Shown piece by piece: positions 1 to 8,878 of a stretch of 64,000 nt of DNA (position 1 is the stretch's first letter; each line of letters starts with the position of its first letter). Origin of the DNA: Acinetobacter lanii (GTDB lineage: Bacteria > Pseudomonadota > Gammaproteobacteria > Pseudomonadales > Moraxellaceae). The stretch lies in NCBI RefSeq assembly GCF_011578285.1, contig NZ_CP049916.1, positions 1,674,001 through 1,738,000 of the forward strand. Reading direction: 5' to 3'. Made by a program: the position numbers and the translations under genes. Below the pieces are notes generated by a model. The model was given only the letters and a program-made list of their open reading frames with translations, searched no databases and was not told the DNA's origin.

Positions 1-445
1 ATTTATTAGTCATGATCCGATTGGATTAGCAGGAGGTGATAATCATTTTCAGTACGTGCCGAATCCTGTTGAGTGGACTGACCCGTGGGGATTGAAAAGC
101 AGAGCTAAAAATAGGGGTTCATTAGATTGGAATAGTGTCAAAAGTCGTGGAGAAAGCCGACATGATCATATTATGAATGGTCATTTTAAAGTCAATCCTG
201 AAAACATACTCAAACTTTATTTAATAAAAACCCTAAGAGTATTATTAATAAATTTTGGAAAAAAAGAATGAAAATTAAGCCTTGTCCTGATAATAAGGCT
301 GAGCCAGGTGATAGAGATGAATATACGATCGAAACCAATAAAATAATTGGTTATGATAGAGATACTGGTGAACAATTGAGTAAATTATTCATAGTTGTTG
401 AAAGAAATACTAATAAACTTGTTACAGCGTTTCCAATTAAATAGT
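1..445 (+). pseudogene. 3' end of an Rhs-family gene with a frameshifted C-terminal toxin tip
   Basis: The first 100 bases encode the end of an Rhs core (FISHDPIGLAGGDNHFQY, then a PNPVEWTDPWGL boundary), continuing from upstream of the window. After the boundary comes a variable tip with RHDHIMNGHF. That frame stops at 271, but a second frame continues it from about 205 to 445: TQTLFNKNPKSIINKFWKK, then a segment with EPGDRDEYTIETNKIIGYD and ending LVTAFPIK. A single small indel near 205-211 would join them into one tip of about 110 residues. Such tips are normally nucleases or other toxins; I do not recognise the domain family. Either the toxin is dead or there is a sequencing error at 205-211. 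Confidence 0.75.
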
Positions 446-454
446 GAGAAAAAT

Positions 455-700
455 ATGAGTTTTTGGTATATGGTGTGTCCGAAATGTTATGGTCAGGGGC
501 GTCTAGTTCTTACCGTTGATGAAACAAAAAATATCCCTTTTTTAAATTGTGATGAATGCGAAGCATCTTGGTATTCAGTATTAAGTATACAATCAGAACC
601 TCCATTTTTAGGATATAAAATTAAAAATCATATTGCATCTCTAAGTGAAATCGAAAAATTTGGCTGGCATAAATTGGCTCTTCATGAATATAAAAAATGA
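455..700 (+). CDS. Small zinc-ribbon protein, candidate immunity protein for the Rhs tip upstream
   Basis: 81 residues from the ATG at 455, which lies 9 bases after the Rhs tip stop. A longer reading from a TTG at 395 would overlap the tip and is unlikely. Two CxxC pairs (CPKC near residue 9, CDEC near residue 32) make a zinc-ribbon-like knuckle, followed by an acidic and aromatic tail. A gene directly behind an Rhs or CDI toxin tip is usually its immunity protein, and this is the basis for the call. No family was recognised. Confidence 0.55.
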   Translation: MSFWYMVCPKCYGQGRLVLTVDETKNIPFLNCDECEASWYSVLSIQSEPPFLGYKIKNHIASLSEIEKFGWHKLALHEYKK

Positions 701-833
701 TTTAAGGGAATTCTTAGGATAGTACCTTAGTTGAACCTATTAACATAACATTCTCAATATGTTTGATTTTTAATTTAAAGATTGTAAGAAGGGATAATTA
801 TTGTAAGCGTCCGCTGAATCCCATGCCTATTTT

Positions 834-2438
834 TTAATTTTGGTCGGATTTCCAGCGGTGTGGCAGTAATTCTTCTATTTGGGTGACTTTATGCGTCGGC
901 AGCCTTTTCAGCACATCACTTAAATAGGCATACGGATCCAGTCCATTCAGCTTTGCTGACTGGATTAAAGTCATGATATTGGCAGCTCGTTGGCCGCTGC
1001 GCAGCGAGCCAGCAAACAGCCAGTTCTTACGTCCCAACGCCCAGGGGCGCATCTGATTTTCAATCCAGTTATTATCTATAGGCAAATTGCCATCATCCAG
1101 ATAGCGGCAGAGTGCCTGCCAACGTTTTAGGCTGTAATTGATCGCCTTGGCAGTTGGAGAACTCGATGGCACCGCCAGATAATGTTGGCTGAGCCATTCA
1201 TACAGTTGTTGCATCACCGTTTGGCTATGCTGTTGCCGGTATTCGCGGCGATGTTCTGCTGTACCATCGGTCTTTTTCCTGAGTTCTGCTTCTATGGCAT
1301 ACAGTTTCTGAATCAGCACTAATGCCTGTTCAGCGATCTGACTTTTCCCGGTCACATACAGTTCATGGAATTTACGACGTGCATGTGCCATGCAGCCCAC
1401 CTCAATGACCTGGCCTGATTTAAAGCGTGCTTTATAACCACTGTAATCATCACAGACCAGATGACCCTGCCAGCCATTCAGGAACGCTTCAGCATGCTGA
1501 CCTGAACGACTATCCTGAAAGTCATAGATCACTGCCTGAACTGGATTGTACTGTGTAGTGGCATAGGCCCAGACATAACCTTTCTTCGGTTTTTTCTCAT
1601 CATCACCCATCCGCATGATGGTGACCGGCGTTTCATCGGCATGGATCACCCGCTGTTGCAGCACCACCTGTTTTAAGGCATTGGCCAGAGGTTCCAGTTC
1701 CACACCGCAGCGACCAATCCAGTCAGATAAAGTAGATCTGGACAGATCAATGCCCGCCCGCTGATAGATCAGGCGCTGACGGTACAGCGGCAAATGATCG
1801 GCATACTTCGATACCAGCACATGGCTGAGCAATTCAGGTGAAGCAATGCCTTTATCAATCACATAGGCAGGCATCGCTTGCTGAGTCAGAGTGTCGCACT
1901 GATCACAGACCCATTTGCCACGGACATGCTGTTCCTTGTAGAACTGTGCCGGTCTGAAATGCAGTTTTTCACTGATATCTTCGCCGATACGACGTAACTG
2001 GCAGCCACAACTGCATTGGGTTGATGCAGGTTCATGCTCAATACGGATGGTGTGTAGATGATCTGGCAGCAGTCGACGTTTAGGTTTGTTGACTGTGGCT
2101 TTCTGTGTCACTGCATCGGTTTTATCTGCATTTAATCGTTCTAATTCTAGATCAACGGCTGCGATATCTTCTTCGACCGCTTCGTCCCATAGATGGATTT
2201 GTTTTGCGGTAAGATGTTCGTTTTTACTGCCGAATTTATGATTTTTAAACAGCGCCAGTTCATGCTCGTATTTTTGATTGAGAATAGAAAGATGCTGAAC
2301 TTTGGCATCCAATTGCTGGTTTGATTTTTCTAATTCTTGATTTGATTGTGCCAGAGACTTATGCTGCATCGCCAACTGCCGGGTAAATTCCAGCAGTTGT
2401 TCATGGGTGAGTTGGCTTAAATCAGGCAGCATTTTCAT
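834..2438 (-). CDS. tnpC: IS66-family transposase TnpC
   Basis: A 534-residue DDE transposase of the IS66 family, normal length. The N-terminal 70 residues form a Q/E/L-rich coiled coil. A Cys cluster (CSCGC, then CDQC) forms the zinc-binding region near residues 143-181. The catalytic region contains HADETPV (about 267), CDDYSGY (about 327) and the C-terminal NWIENQMRPWALGRKNW block with the catalytic Glu. It is the last gene of the element and lies downstream of tnpB on the minus strand. No disruption is seen. Confidence 0.97.
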   Translation of the reverse strand: MKMLPDLSQLTHEQLLEFTRQLAMQHKSLAQSNQELEKSNQQLDAKVQHLSILNQKYEHELALFKNHKFGSKNEHLTAKQIHLWDEAVEEDIAAVDLELERLNADKTDAVTQKATVNKPKRRLLPDHLHTIRIEHEPASTQCSCGCQLRRIGEDISEKLHFRPAQFYKEQHVRGKWVCDQCDTLTQQAMPAYVIDKGIASPELLSHVLVSKYADHLPLYRQRLIYQRAGIDLSRSTLSDWIGRCGVELEPLANALKQVVLQQRVIHADETPVTIMRMGDDEKKPKKGYVWAYATTQYNPVQAVIYDFQDSRSGQHAEAFLNGWQGHLVCDDYSGYKARFKSGQVIEVGCMAHARRKFHELYVTGKSQIAEQALVLIQKLYAIEAELRKKTDGTAEHRREYRQQHSQTVMQQLYEWLSQHYLAVPSSSPTAKAINYSLKRWQALCRYLDDGNLPIDNNWIENQMRPWALGRKNWLFAGSLRSGQRAANIMTLIQSAKLNGLDPYAYLSDVLKRLPTHKVTQIEELLPHRWKSDQN

Positions 2439-2512
2439 GACCGCAGTATGCCTGAGGTCATGACGCAGAGGAAATAGAACGTTTGGAGAATAGCAGAATG
2501 TAGCAGCCTAGT

Positions 2513-2848
2513 TTAGAGCATTGTTACCACTTGCTGTCGTCCAATGCGCTGCCAGGGCAAACCCTGAATTAGTGCCTGTAACTGTTCTGGACTGAGAGCT
2601 ACGTTTTCACCCTGGTGAACTTTAGCCCAGTGGAATTTTCCCTGTTCCAGCCGCCTGGCACACAGCCAGATGCCCAGTCCATCATGTACCAGCACTTTCA
2701 TACGATGACCACGTTTATTACAGAACAGGTAGGCGCAATGCGGTTTGATTGAGCCAAAGGCTTTCATAATCTGCGCCATGGCCGTATCCATACCCGCACG
2801 CATGTCCATGGGCTGGGTAGACAACCAGATTTCATCGATACGGATCAT
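2513..2848 (-). CDS. tnpB: IS66 accessory protein TnpB
   Basis: 111 residues, the normal size for IS66 Orf2 (TnpB). It carries the hallmark MDMRAGMDT and CNKRGHRMKVLVHDGLGIWL stretches. It is required for IS66 transposition, but its biochemical role is not settled. Its start overlaps the tnpA stop by 4 bases, consistent with translational coupling. Confidence 0.96.
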   Translation of the reverse strand: MIRIDEIWLSTQPMDMRAGMDTAMAQIMKAFGSIKPHCAYLFCNKRGHRMKVLVHDGLGIWLCARRLEQGKFHWAKVHQGENVALSPEQLQALIQGLPWQRIGRQQVVTML

Positions 2849-3273
2849 TTGATCAAGCCCTGAAGTAAAAGCAGTAATTCAGTTGCAGACTCCACCGGCC
2901 ATTCGATTTCGATCATCTGATCCCTTACGGAACCTTGTTCATCATGTAATGGAATCCTGATATGAGCGGTAGCTTTCTTCTCTGGCACAGGTGGCGGAGG
3001 TGCTTCTTGTTTGACTGGCGTCGGGTGAAGAATGACGGGAAGGAAGTCGGTCTGTGGAATGGATGAGATTGTTAATGATGGAACCATTGATCTGGACTGA
3101 CGAATCCATTTATGCAACAGATTGGCATTGATCTGATGTTGCATTGCGACCTTAGCCACCGATGTATCTGGCTGCTGGCATTGCTGAATAAGTTGATGTT
3201 TAAATTCAGCCGTGAAGGTTCGACGGGGCTTTTTTAGCGTTGGTGCAGTGTCTATAACTGTCTTTAAATCCAT
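2845..3273 (-). CDS. tnpA: IS66 accessory protein TnpA
   Basis: 142 residues with an N-terminal helix-turn-helix typical of IS3/IS66 OrfA proteins (RRTFTAEFKHQLIQQC, then VAMQHQINANLLHKWIRQ). A proline-rich linker (PPPPVPEK near residue 92) precedes a short C-terminal domain. It is the first gene of the element on the minus strand and likely binds the element ends. Confidence 0.93.
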   Translation of the reverse strand: MDLKTVIDTAPTLKKPRRTFTAEFKHQLIQQCQQPDTSVAKVAMQHQINANLLHKWIRQSRSMVPSLTISSIPQTDFLPVILHPTPVKQEAPPPPVPEKKATAHIRIPLHDEQGSVRDQMIEIEWPVESATELLLLLQGLIK

Positions 3274-3826
3274 AAATAGGTGTCCACTTAAATTTTAGTG
3301 GACACTATCGCGGTATTAATGAGTCAGGAAAAGTGGGGCTCAGCGGACGCTTACTAATTATTCATCACATCCTAAGTTACTCCAGTAAATGAAAAATTGA
3401 TTCAGGTGAGAATGAGTAGAATCAGCTCAAAGCCTCAACCTCGACCAAGCCTGATGGTAGAGGTGGGCAAGAGATTATACAAACACAGTACTGTTATGAT
3501 CCATTTGGACGACGGATAGCGAAACAGAGTCAAACCTATAAAAAAGAAATCATTACACAGCAAATTCAAGCAAAAATACAGCACGAAAAAGCTAACTCAC
3601 AAAACTCAGAACCAACAGTGAACCATCAACTGGGTTCATCGATGAACTTAAGTTTAGGTGGATCTACACAATTAGCTGGATCATCAAACTTAAATACCAG
3701 TCGATCTAAGATTATTCGACCTGCCAAAACGATACAAACTGAATCCACACAGCTGGTTCAAAGACAAGCTGTATAGCTAAAAGTTTAAGATGAGCTACAA
3801 TAGAAAAAACTTTAATCTTTAAGACC

Positions 3827-4204
3827 ATGCCAAAAACATATTCTGTCGATTTACGCGAAAAAGCCATGCAGTTTTATAAAGAGTCAAAGCATAAATCTAA
3901 GACGTGCGAAATATTTAATATTGCCAGAACCACGCTCGATGATTGGATCCTGATCGAACAGCAGACTGGTCAACTCAAACAACCTAAGTCTCCAAATGTA
4001 GGACGTCCCTCAAAGATTCTGGACCTGCAAGCTTTTGAAGCATTTGTAAAAACAACGCCATTTACCCAAGCTAAAGATCTTATTCATTTGTTTGAACAGA
4101 AATTCGGTTATAGCGTTGGCTATCATGTCATTTTAAAAGCTCTAAATAAGATGGGTTGGACGCGTAAAAAAAGAGTTTTCTCTACAAACAAGCCTGCAAG
4201 TTAA
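3827..4204 (+). CDS. IS630-family transposase, first frame (DNA-binding part), copy 1
   Basis: 125 residues. The N-terminal helix-turn-helix (SVDLREKAMQFYKES, CEIFNIARTTLDDWI) is followed by a winged-helix segment ending GWTRKKRVFS. An A7 run at 4166-4172 near the end lies where the downstream frame opens (4168 onward). A -1 slip there would fuse this part to the catalytic part. The same layout occurs in all three copies, so it is likely programmed rather than a defect. Confidence 0.9.
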   Translation: MPKTYSVDLREKAMQFYKESKHKSKTCEIFNIARTTLDDWILIEQQTGQLKQPKSPNVGRPSKILDLQAFEAFVKTTPFTQAKDLIHLFEQKFGYSVGYHVILKALNKMGWTRKKRVFSTNKPAS

Positions 4205-4227
4205 GCCGTGCTGTATTTGAATGGTGT

Positions 4228-4746
4228 TTGCCTCAGTGGAAGCAGCAATATGGTGAAAATCACATTCTTTATATCGATGAATCAGGCATCAATACCAATG
4301 AAACCGCAGAATATGGTTGGTCTCCAAAAGGTCAACGTTGTCATGCATTTAAGTCAGGTGGGCATGGCACGAGACTCAGTATGATCAGTGCGGTCAGATC
4401 AAATGCACCATTCAAGTTTACTCAACCTTTAGTTTTTCACGGTTCGTGTGATCGGAATATTTTTGTCTGTTGGTTGGAATATTTGTTGCAGGATTTAAAG
4501 CAAAAGGATGATCAGACTAAGAGTTATTTGCTGATTCTAGATAATGCATCCATTCATAAAGGTCGAGTAATTGATGACTTGGCAGCACGATATCAGATAA
4601 GAATTGTTTATCTACCTGCATATAGTCCTGATCTAAATCCTATTGAGAGAGCATGGTCTGTCCTAAAAAGTAAAGTCAGACATATGGTTGCCCATAGCAA
4701 TAAAACACTTCCCGACGCTTTGGATATTGCATTCAAGATGATGTAG
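4228..4746 (+). CDS. IS630-family transposase, second frame (catalytic part), copy 1
   Basis: 172 residues if read from a TTG at 4228; the open frame extends back to 4168, consistent with entry by -1 frameshift. The DDE motif is complete: LYIDESG, LLILDNASIHK and SPDLNPIERAWSVLK, with the D-34-E spacing of IS630. Intact, so this copy could be active. Confidence 0.92.
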   Translation: MPQWKQQYGENHILYIDESGINTNETAEYGWSPKGQRCHAFKSGGHGTRLSMISAVRSNAPFKFTQPLVFHGSCDRNIFVCWLEYLLQDLKQKDDQTKSYLLILDNASIHKGRVIDDLAARYQIRIVYLPAYSPDLNPIERAWSVLKSKVRHMVAHSNKTLPDALDIAFKMM

Positions 4747-5785
4747 CTTATATTCTATACTTAGCTATATGGAATGTTTGGGATGGGAATCGAATACTGC
4801 AAGACCATAATGGTAAGCATGTATTCACCACAGTATATGAAGCGGATAGTTTTATACCTTTGGCGCGTCTGGTTTGGTTAGATGATCAACTGACTCAAGC
4901 TGCAAATGATGAAACAGCTTCCAAAACAAATATAGAAAAACTGAATGAGCTTAAACAAATTGCACTACAAAATATTGGAGAGCTTGAGGGATTAGAGGAA
5001 GGGCAGACTTTACCACCAGTTGCGAATGATGAACCGCCAAAACATAGCCAACATCAGGTCTATTGGTATCAAAATGATCACTTGGGTACGCCAAGGGAAC
5101 TGACTTCAAATCATGGTGATATTGCATGGGAGGCGGTGTATCAAGCGTGGGGCAATACGGTTAGCGTTGAGTGGCAAGAAGTTGCACAAGCTCAAGAGAT
5201 AAAACCGATTCAACTGAATGCAGTAGAGCAGAGTTATTTACTACAGCCTCATCGTTTTCAGGGGCAGATTTATGATGTTGAGACGGGTTTACATTACAAT
5301 CGTTTCCGATACTATGACCCTGATGCTGGACGTTTTATTAGTCATGATCCTATAGGTTTGTTGGGTGGGGATAATCATTTTCAGTATACGCCTAATCCTG
5401 TGGGGTGGGTTGATCCATATGGATTAGCGAAGAAAAAACTAGGGGATTGTGATGATGAATGCGAAGCTAATAAATCTAAAGAAATCGTACTTGAAGCAAA
5501 ATCCTTTGAAAGCGCAAGAAATTTAGCATTGAAAAAAATTGGAACTTTAATCCCTGGTACGCGGAGCAAACAAATAGGGCGATTAGGTATGGGTAAAGGT
5601 AAGGTAACTGGATTTACAGGTACTACAAAAAATCATAATTTTGTTAGATTGAGACTAGATTATGATCCAATAAAAGGAACTCATTTTAACGTTGAGCTTG
5701 GAAAAGGCGAATGTGCTGAAAAATATGCAATTAAATTTCCCGGCGATGAAAAAAAATTTGCTACCTTATTAAAAAGGAATACTTG

Positions 5786-6178
5786 ATGAAAAAGCCAACA
5801 TTCGTAAGTTCAAATGAATTAGTCAAATTTGAAGAAACTGACCTTGAACTAGAATTAGAAAAAATAGGTTTAAAAATATTGAATTGGGGGGTTATTGATC
5901 GCAATTCATGTTTTCACATATTTACAAAAGAAGTAAATAGAAATGAACTAATTTCATTGATAAAAAAAAATTTACTAGATAGAGATTCTTCTGATTTATT
6001 TAAGATAACTTGGTCAAATATGGATACTTACTCAATAATCTGTGATTCAGACTATTTGATTAAAAATATTAACTCTATTATTGATGAAGATTGGGATTTT
6101 TGGATAATAAGTGTTAACAATAAAAAAGTTTTAGAGTACTACCATGAGGGAGAGTTGAGTTTTTATTTAATTGATTAA
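5786..6178 (+). CDS. Candidate immunity protein of Rhs tip 2
   Basis: 130 residues from the ATG at 5786, which shares one base with the stop of the toxin tip (TGATG); this spacing suggests translational coupling. Acidic, with no signal peptide or membrane segment. It has WGVIDRN and DEDWDFWIIS patches and ends SFYLID. No family recognised. Its position directly behind an Rhs tip supports an immunity role against the tip at 5430-5786. Confidence 0.6.
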   Translation: MKKPTFVSSNELVKFEETDLELELEKIGLKILNWGVIDRNSCFHIFTKEVNRNELISLIKKNLLDRDSSDLFKITWSNMDTYSIICDSDYLIKNINSIIDEDWDFWIISVNNKKVLEYYHEGELSFYLID

Positions 6179-6210
6179 ATTTTATTTAAATAAGAATGCG
6201 CTGTATTTCA

Positions 6211-6895
6211 AAAATGTATGAAGTGGCTAGTCTCATTCCTTTTGAGCTTCTCGTTAGGTTGTATGATCAACTTAAGTAAGTTGCCAATGATCATACCCAA
6301 AGGTTAACATTTCATTAGAGTTAATCAAACCAAAGGTATTTCACAGTTAGGTATATTAGTATGAAAAATAAAGATGCTTTAGTCCAAACAATTATTAACT
6401 TGGGTGTTTTAGACAAATATTTTTATGATTTTAGTATAAAAATGGGGGCAGAAAATATTGATGAAGAGAAAATTAGTAAAGATTTTTTTGAATTATTTTT
6501 AAAACTAAAAGCTGGTCAAATTATTTCTAATGCTATTTATGAATTAAAATATAATACTTGTCTTGATAATGATGATGTTATTCAAATTGAAAATAAAGTC
6601 ATAAATATTTGAAAATAAATAAAATAATTGGATATTTATAATAATTCTTATATTTTTGATCTTAAGATAAAGTCAACTTAAAAATTGCATTACAAAATAT
6701 TGGTGAACTTGAGGAATTAGATTCAGAGACAATTAAAGCAAACCATAAAATAATAGCGAATAATGATGAGATTTCTAAACATAGCACCATCAGGTGTATT
6801 GGTTTCAATATGATCATTTAGGTTTACGAGAGAGCTAACCTCAAAGACTGAGAATGTCGAGTGGGAATGAGCTATAAATTGGAACTTCAACATTA
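6211..6895 (+). pseudogene. Degenerate Rhs core remnant, split by an inserted small gene
   Basis: At 6211-6295, conceptual translation gives MYEVASLIPFELLVRLYDQL with stops, matching the intact Rhs YEADSFVPLARLVWLDDQL. At 6673-6895 the next Rhs segment appears (LKIALQNIGELEEL, then a decayed YWYQNDHLG region with stops and frameshifts). The two pieces are consecutive in intact Rhs copies, so about 370 bp including the gene at 6361-6612 lies between them. This is the most eroded Rhs copy in the window. Confidence 0.75.
6361..6612 (+). CDS. Small hypothetical protein, possible orphan immunity
   Basis: 83 residues, acidic and Asn/Ile-rich, soluble, with AT-rich codon use like the neighbouring immunity candidates. 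It starts at ATG 6361 with a weak upstream TTAGG. No family recognised. It sits inside a decayed Rhs copy, which is the only functional hint. It could also be a fortuitous frame in AT-rich DNA. Confidence 0.4.
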   Translation: MKNKDALVQTIINLGVLDKYFYDFSIKMGAENIDEEKISKDFFELFLKLKAGQIISNAIYELKYNTCLDNDDVIQIENKVINI

Positions 6896-6909
6896 CCAAA
6901 GGGATCAAA

Positions 6910-7338
6910 ATGATTAGACAGAAGTTAGAAGCTAAAGATTACAGTATTTTACACGACATACAGACTTGGGAGGATTGGGCAGAAATTGAAGAATGTTATT
7001 CTAAATTATCATCTAACTTTTGTACGACAGATGAACAAAGTTATCAAAGGCAAGAAAACAGATTGAATGTGAATATTAATGGAACTACTTGGAAACCTAT
7101 AACTAGAGAATACTCATGTGATCAAGATATTGATATAGAAGTTTTTTTCAATAACTTGAGAGATAAAGCATATGAGAAATTAGAAAATGTATCTTTAGAG
7201 GATCGTATAAAAGAGTTTGATGGATTTAATTTAAGTTGCTTTCATTGTGCAATACGTACTGAAAATTTGGCAATAAGATTATGTCCAATTTGTAATCGAA
7301 GATTAACCTCTTTTATTGTCAATTGGGAAAAGGATTGA
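6910..7338 (+). CDS. Hypothetical protein with C-terminal zinc ribbon, probable orphan immunity
   Basis: 142 residues starting at ATG 6910 behind a good ribosome site (AAAGGGA about 10 bases upstream). The N-terminal half is acidic (WEDWAEIEECY). The C-terminus has CFHC and CPIC about 21 residues apart, a zinc-ribbon fold. It directly follows the decayed Rhs remnant, with no toxin tip left in front of it. An orphan immunity gene retained after loss of its toxin is the simplest reading. Confidence 0.5.
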   Translation: MIRQKLEAKDYSILHDIQTWEDWAEIEECYSKLSSNFCTTDEQSYQRQENRLNVNINGTTWKPITREYSCDQDIDIEVFFNNLRDKAYEKLENVSLEDRIKEFDGFNLSCFHCAIRTENLAIRLCPICNRRLTSFIVNWEKD

Positions 7339-7395
7339 AATAATTTGATTTAATTAATTTGAATATAGGTTAAATATTTGTTGTCAAGGTTATGT

Positions 7396-7665
7396 ATGTC
7401 AGATTTCAATGAAATAGTAAGTAATATTAAATGTAAACAGGATTTCTTAAACTTCATTCAATTATTAATTGAGGATTTACACAAGAATCAATGGGGAAAT
7501 AATACTTTATCGAGCTATTTGGAAGGAATGGAGGGATGGGTTGATGATATGGATGGATATTTCAAGAATATCCAAGATTATGAAACACTTAGAAGAATTA
7601 AAAACAATGAAGTTGATTGGAAAATTTTTGCTTCAATACTAATAGCTTCTTCTATGTACGAATGA
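7396..7665 (+). CDS. DUF7660-like small acidic protein, probable orphan immunity
   Basis: 89 residues from ATG 7396; an upstream TTG at 7378 is less likely. The pattern KQDFLNFIQLLIEDL, then YLEGMEGWVDDMDGYF and a C-terminal W-x-IFASILIASSMYE matches my memory of the DUF7660 family, whose members are often found in polymorphic-toxin immunity arrays. It lies 57 bases after the zinc-ribbon gene with no toxin nearby. Confidence 0.55.
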   Translation: MSDFNEIVSNIKCKQDFLNFIQLLIEDLHKNQWGNNTLSSYLEGMEGWVDDMDGYFKNIQDYETLRRIKNNEVDWKIFASILIASSMYE

Positions 7666-7936
7666 ATAATTTTATTTAAGGACTTAAAGATGTCCTTAAT
7701 ATAATAAAAATTGTTTTGCATTTAGCACATAAATTTATTGATGTGACAAATGTGCTATTTGCTAACACTTGAATTGAATTTTTGATGAGTAAAATGGTAG
7801 ATGATAATTTTTGTAGTGTGATCAAAAGCATTTCAAATTTTAAGGTAAGAATGCATTTCGGCATATCCACCAACAATTAAGTATAGCTAAAAGTTTAAGA
7901 TGAGCTACAATAGAAAAAACTTTAATCTTTAAGACC

Positions 7937-8314
7937 ATGCCAAAAACATATTCTGTCGATTTACGCGGAAAAGCCATGCAGTTTTATAAACAGTCAAAGC
8001 ATAAATCTAAGACGTGCGAAATATTTAATATTGCCAGAACCACGCTCGATGATTGGATCCTGATCGAACAGCAGACTGGTCAACTCAAACAACCTAAGTC
8101 TCCAAATGTAGGACGTCCCTCAAAGATTCTGGACCTGCAAGCTTTTGAAGCATTTGTAAAAACAACGCCATTTACCCAAGCTAAAGATCTTATTCCTTTG
8201 TTTGAACAGAAATTCGGTTATAGCGTTGGCTATCATGTCATTTTAAAAGCTCTAAATAAGATGGGTTGGACGCGTAAAAAAAGAGTTTTCTCTACAAACA
8301 AGCCTGCAAGTTAA
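7937..8314 (+). CDS. IS630-family transposase, first frame, copy 2
   Basis: 125 residues, differing from copy 1 at only a few positions (for example Gly for Glu near residue 11, Gln for Glu near residue 19, Pro for His near residue 88). The helix-turn-helix and the A7 run near the end are retained. Confidence 0.88.
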   Translation: MPKTYSVDLRGKAMQFYKQSKHKSKTCEIFNIARTTLDDWILIEQQTGQLKQPKSPNVGRPSKILDLQAFEAFVKTTPFTQAKDLIPLFEQKFGYSVGYHVILKALNKMGWTRKKRVFSTNKPAS

Positions 8315-8337
8315 GCCGTGCTGTATTTGAATGGTGT

Positions 8338-8856
8338 TTGCCTCAGTGGAAGCAGCAATATGGTGAAGATCACATTCTTTATATCGATGAATCAGGCATC
8401 AATACCAATGAAACCGCAGAATATGGTTGGTCTCCAAAAGGTCAACGTTGTCATGCATTTAAGTCAGGTGGGCATGGCACGAGACTCAGTATGATCAGTG
8501 CGGTCAGATCAAATGCGCCATTCAAGTTTACTCAACCTTTAGTTTTTCACGGTTCGTGTGATCGGAATATTTTTGTCTGTTGGTTGGAATATTTGTTGCA
8601 GGATTTAAAGCAAAAGGATGATTAGACTAAGAGTTATTTGCTGATTCTAGATAATGCATCCATTCATAAAGGTCGAGTAATTGATGACTTGGCAGCACGA
8701 TATCAGATAAGAATTGTTTATCTACCTGCATATAGTCCTGATCTAAATCCTATTGAGAGAGCATGGTCTGTCCTAAAAAGTAAAGTCAGACATATGGTTG
8801 CCCATAGCAATAAAACACTTCCCGACGCTTTAGATATTGCATTTAAGATGATGTAG
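8338..8856 (+). pseudogene. IS630-family transposase catalytic frame, copy 2, broken by a nonsense codon
   Basis: The frame matches copy 1, but a CAG codon has become TAG at 8623-8625, just after LLQDLKQKDD. This separates the first Asp (LYIDESG) from the second Asp and the Glu (LDNASIHK, NPIERAW). The downstream part is otherwise intact. This copy should not make functional transposase, but it can be moved in trans. Confidence 0.92.
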
Positions 8857-8878
8857 CTTATATTTTATACTTAGCTAT

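Larger units (their letters stand above)
803..3354 (-). mobile_element. Complete IS66-family insertion sequence (tnpA, tnpB, tnpC), 2552 bp
   Basis: The imperfect terminal inverted repeats start GTAAGCGTCCGCTGA at 803 and end with its complement at 3354. The element is flanked by an 8-bp direct repeat TAATTATT (795-802 and 3355-3362), the duplication length typical of IS66. All three genes are intact, so it may be mobile. It landed in the gap between the first immunity-like gene and the second Rhs segment. Confidence 0.95.
3774..4767 (+). mobile_element. IS630-family element, copy 1 (994 bp), inserted in Rhs
   Basis: It is bounded by imperfect inverted ends TAGCTAA and TTAGCTA and flanked by TA dinucleotides (3772-3773 and 4768-4769), as expected for IS630/Tc1-mariner TA targeting. 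Removing it restores the Rhs frame exactly. The two transposase frames are joined by a candidate frameshift at an A7 run. It is near identical to copies at 7884-8877 and 52265-53258. Confidence 0.95.
3400..5786 (+). pseudogene. Displaced Rhs core/toxin-tip segment, interrupted by IS630 copy 1
   Basis: Rhs coding homology begins near 3400 without a start and runs in one frame to 3773. It resumes at 4770 in the same frame after the 996-bp IS630 insertion (element plus TA duplication). It contains the core motifs YDPFGRR, WNVWDGNRILQDHNGKHVFTT, YWYQNDHLGTPRELTS, GLHYNRFRYYDPDAGRFISH and the PNPVGWVDPYGL boundary at about 5430. The roughly 120-residue tip has a Cys/Asp-rich start (CDDECEANK) and a C-terminal block RLDYDPIKGTHFNVELGKG ending in YAIKFPG. 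The tip family is uncertain; an RNase-type toxin is possible from the K-G-x-H-x-N pattern. As a displaced tip it could serve as a recombination donor for a full-length Rhs gene. Confidence 0.85.
7884..8877 (+). mobile_element. IS630-family element, copy 2 (994 bp), at a non-Rhs/Rhs junction
   Basis: Same ends as copy 1 (TAGCTAA and TTAGCTA) and flanking TA at 7882-7883 and 8878-8879. The left flank is non-Rhs DNA after the DUF7660-like gene; the right flank enters Rhs coding sequence directly. This copy is inactivated by a nonsense codon in the catalytic frame. Confidence 0.93.

Noticed and set aside
3827..4746. IS630 transposase called as a pseudogene because of two frames
   Set aside because: The same two-frame layout with the A7 run is kept in all three copies, so a programmed shift is more likely; only copy 2 has a true nonsense codon.
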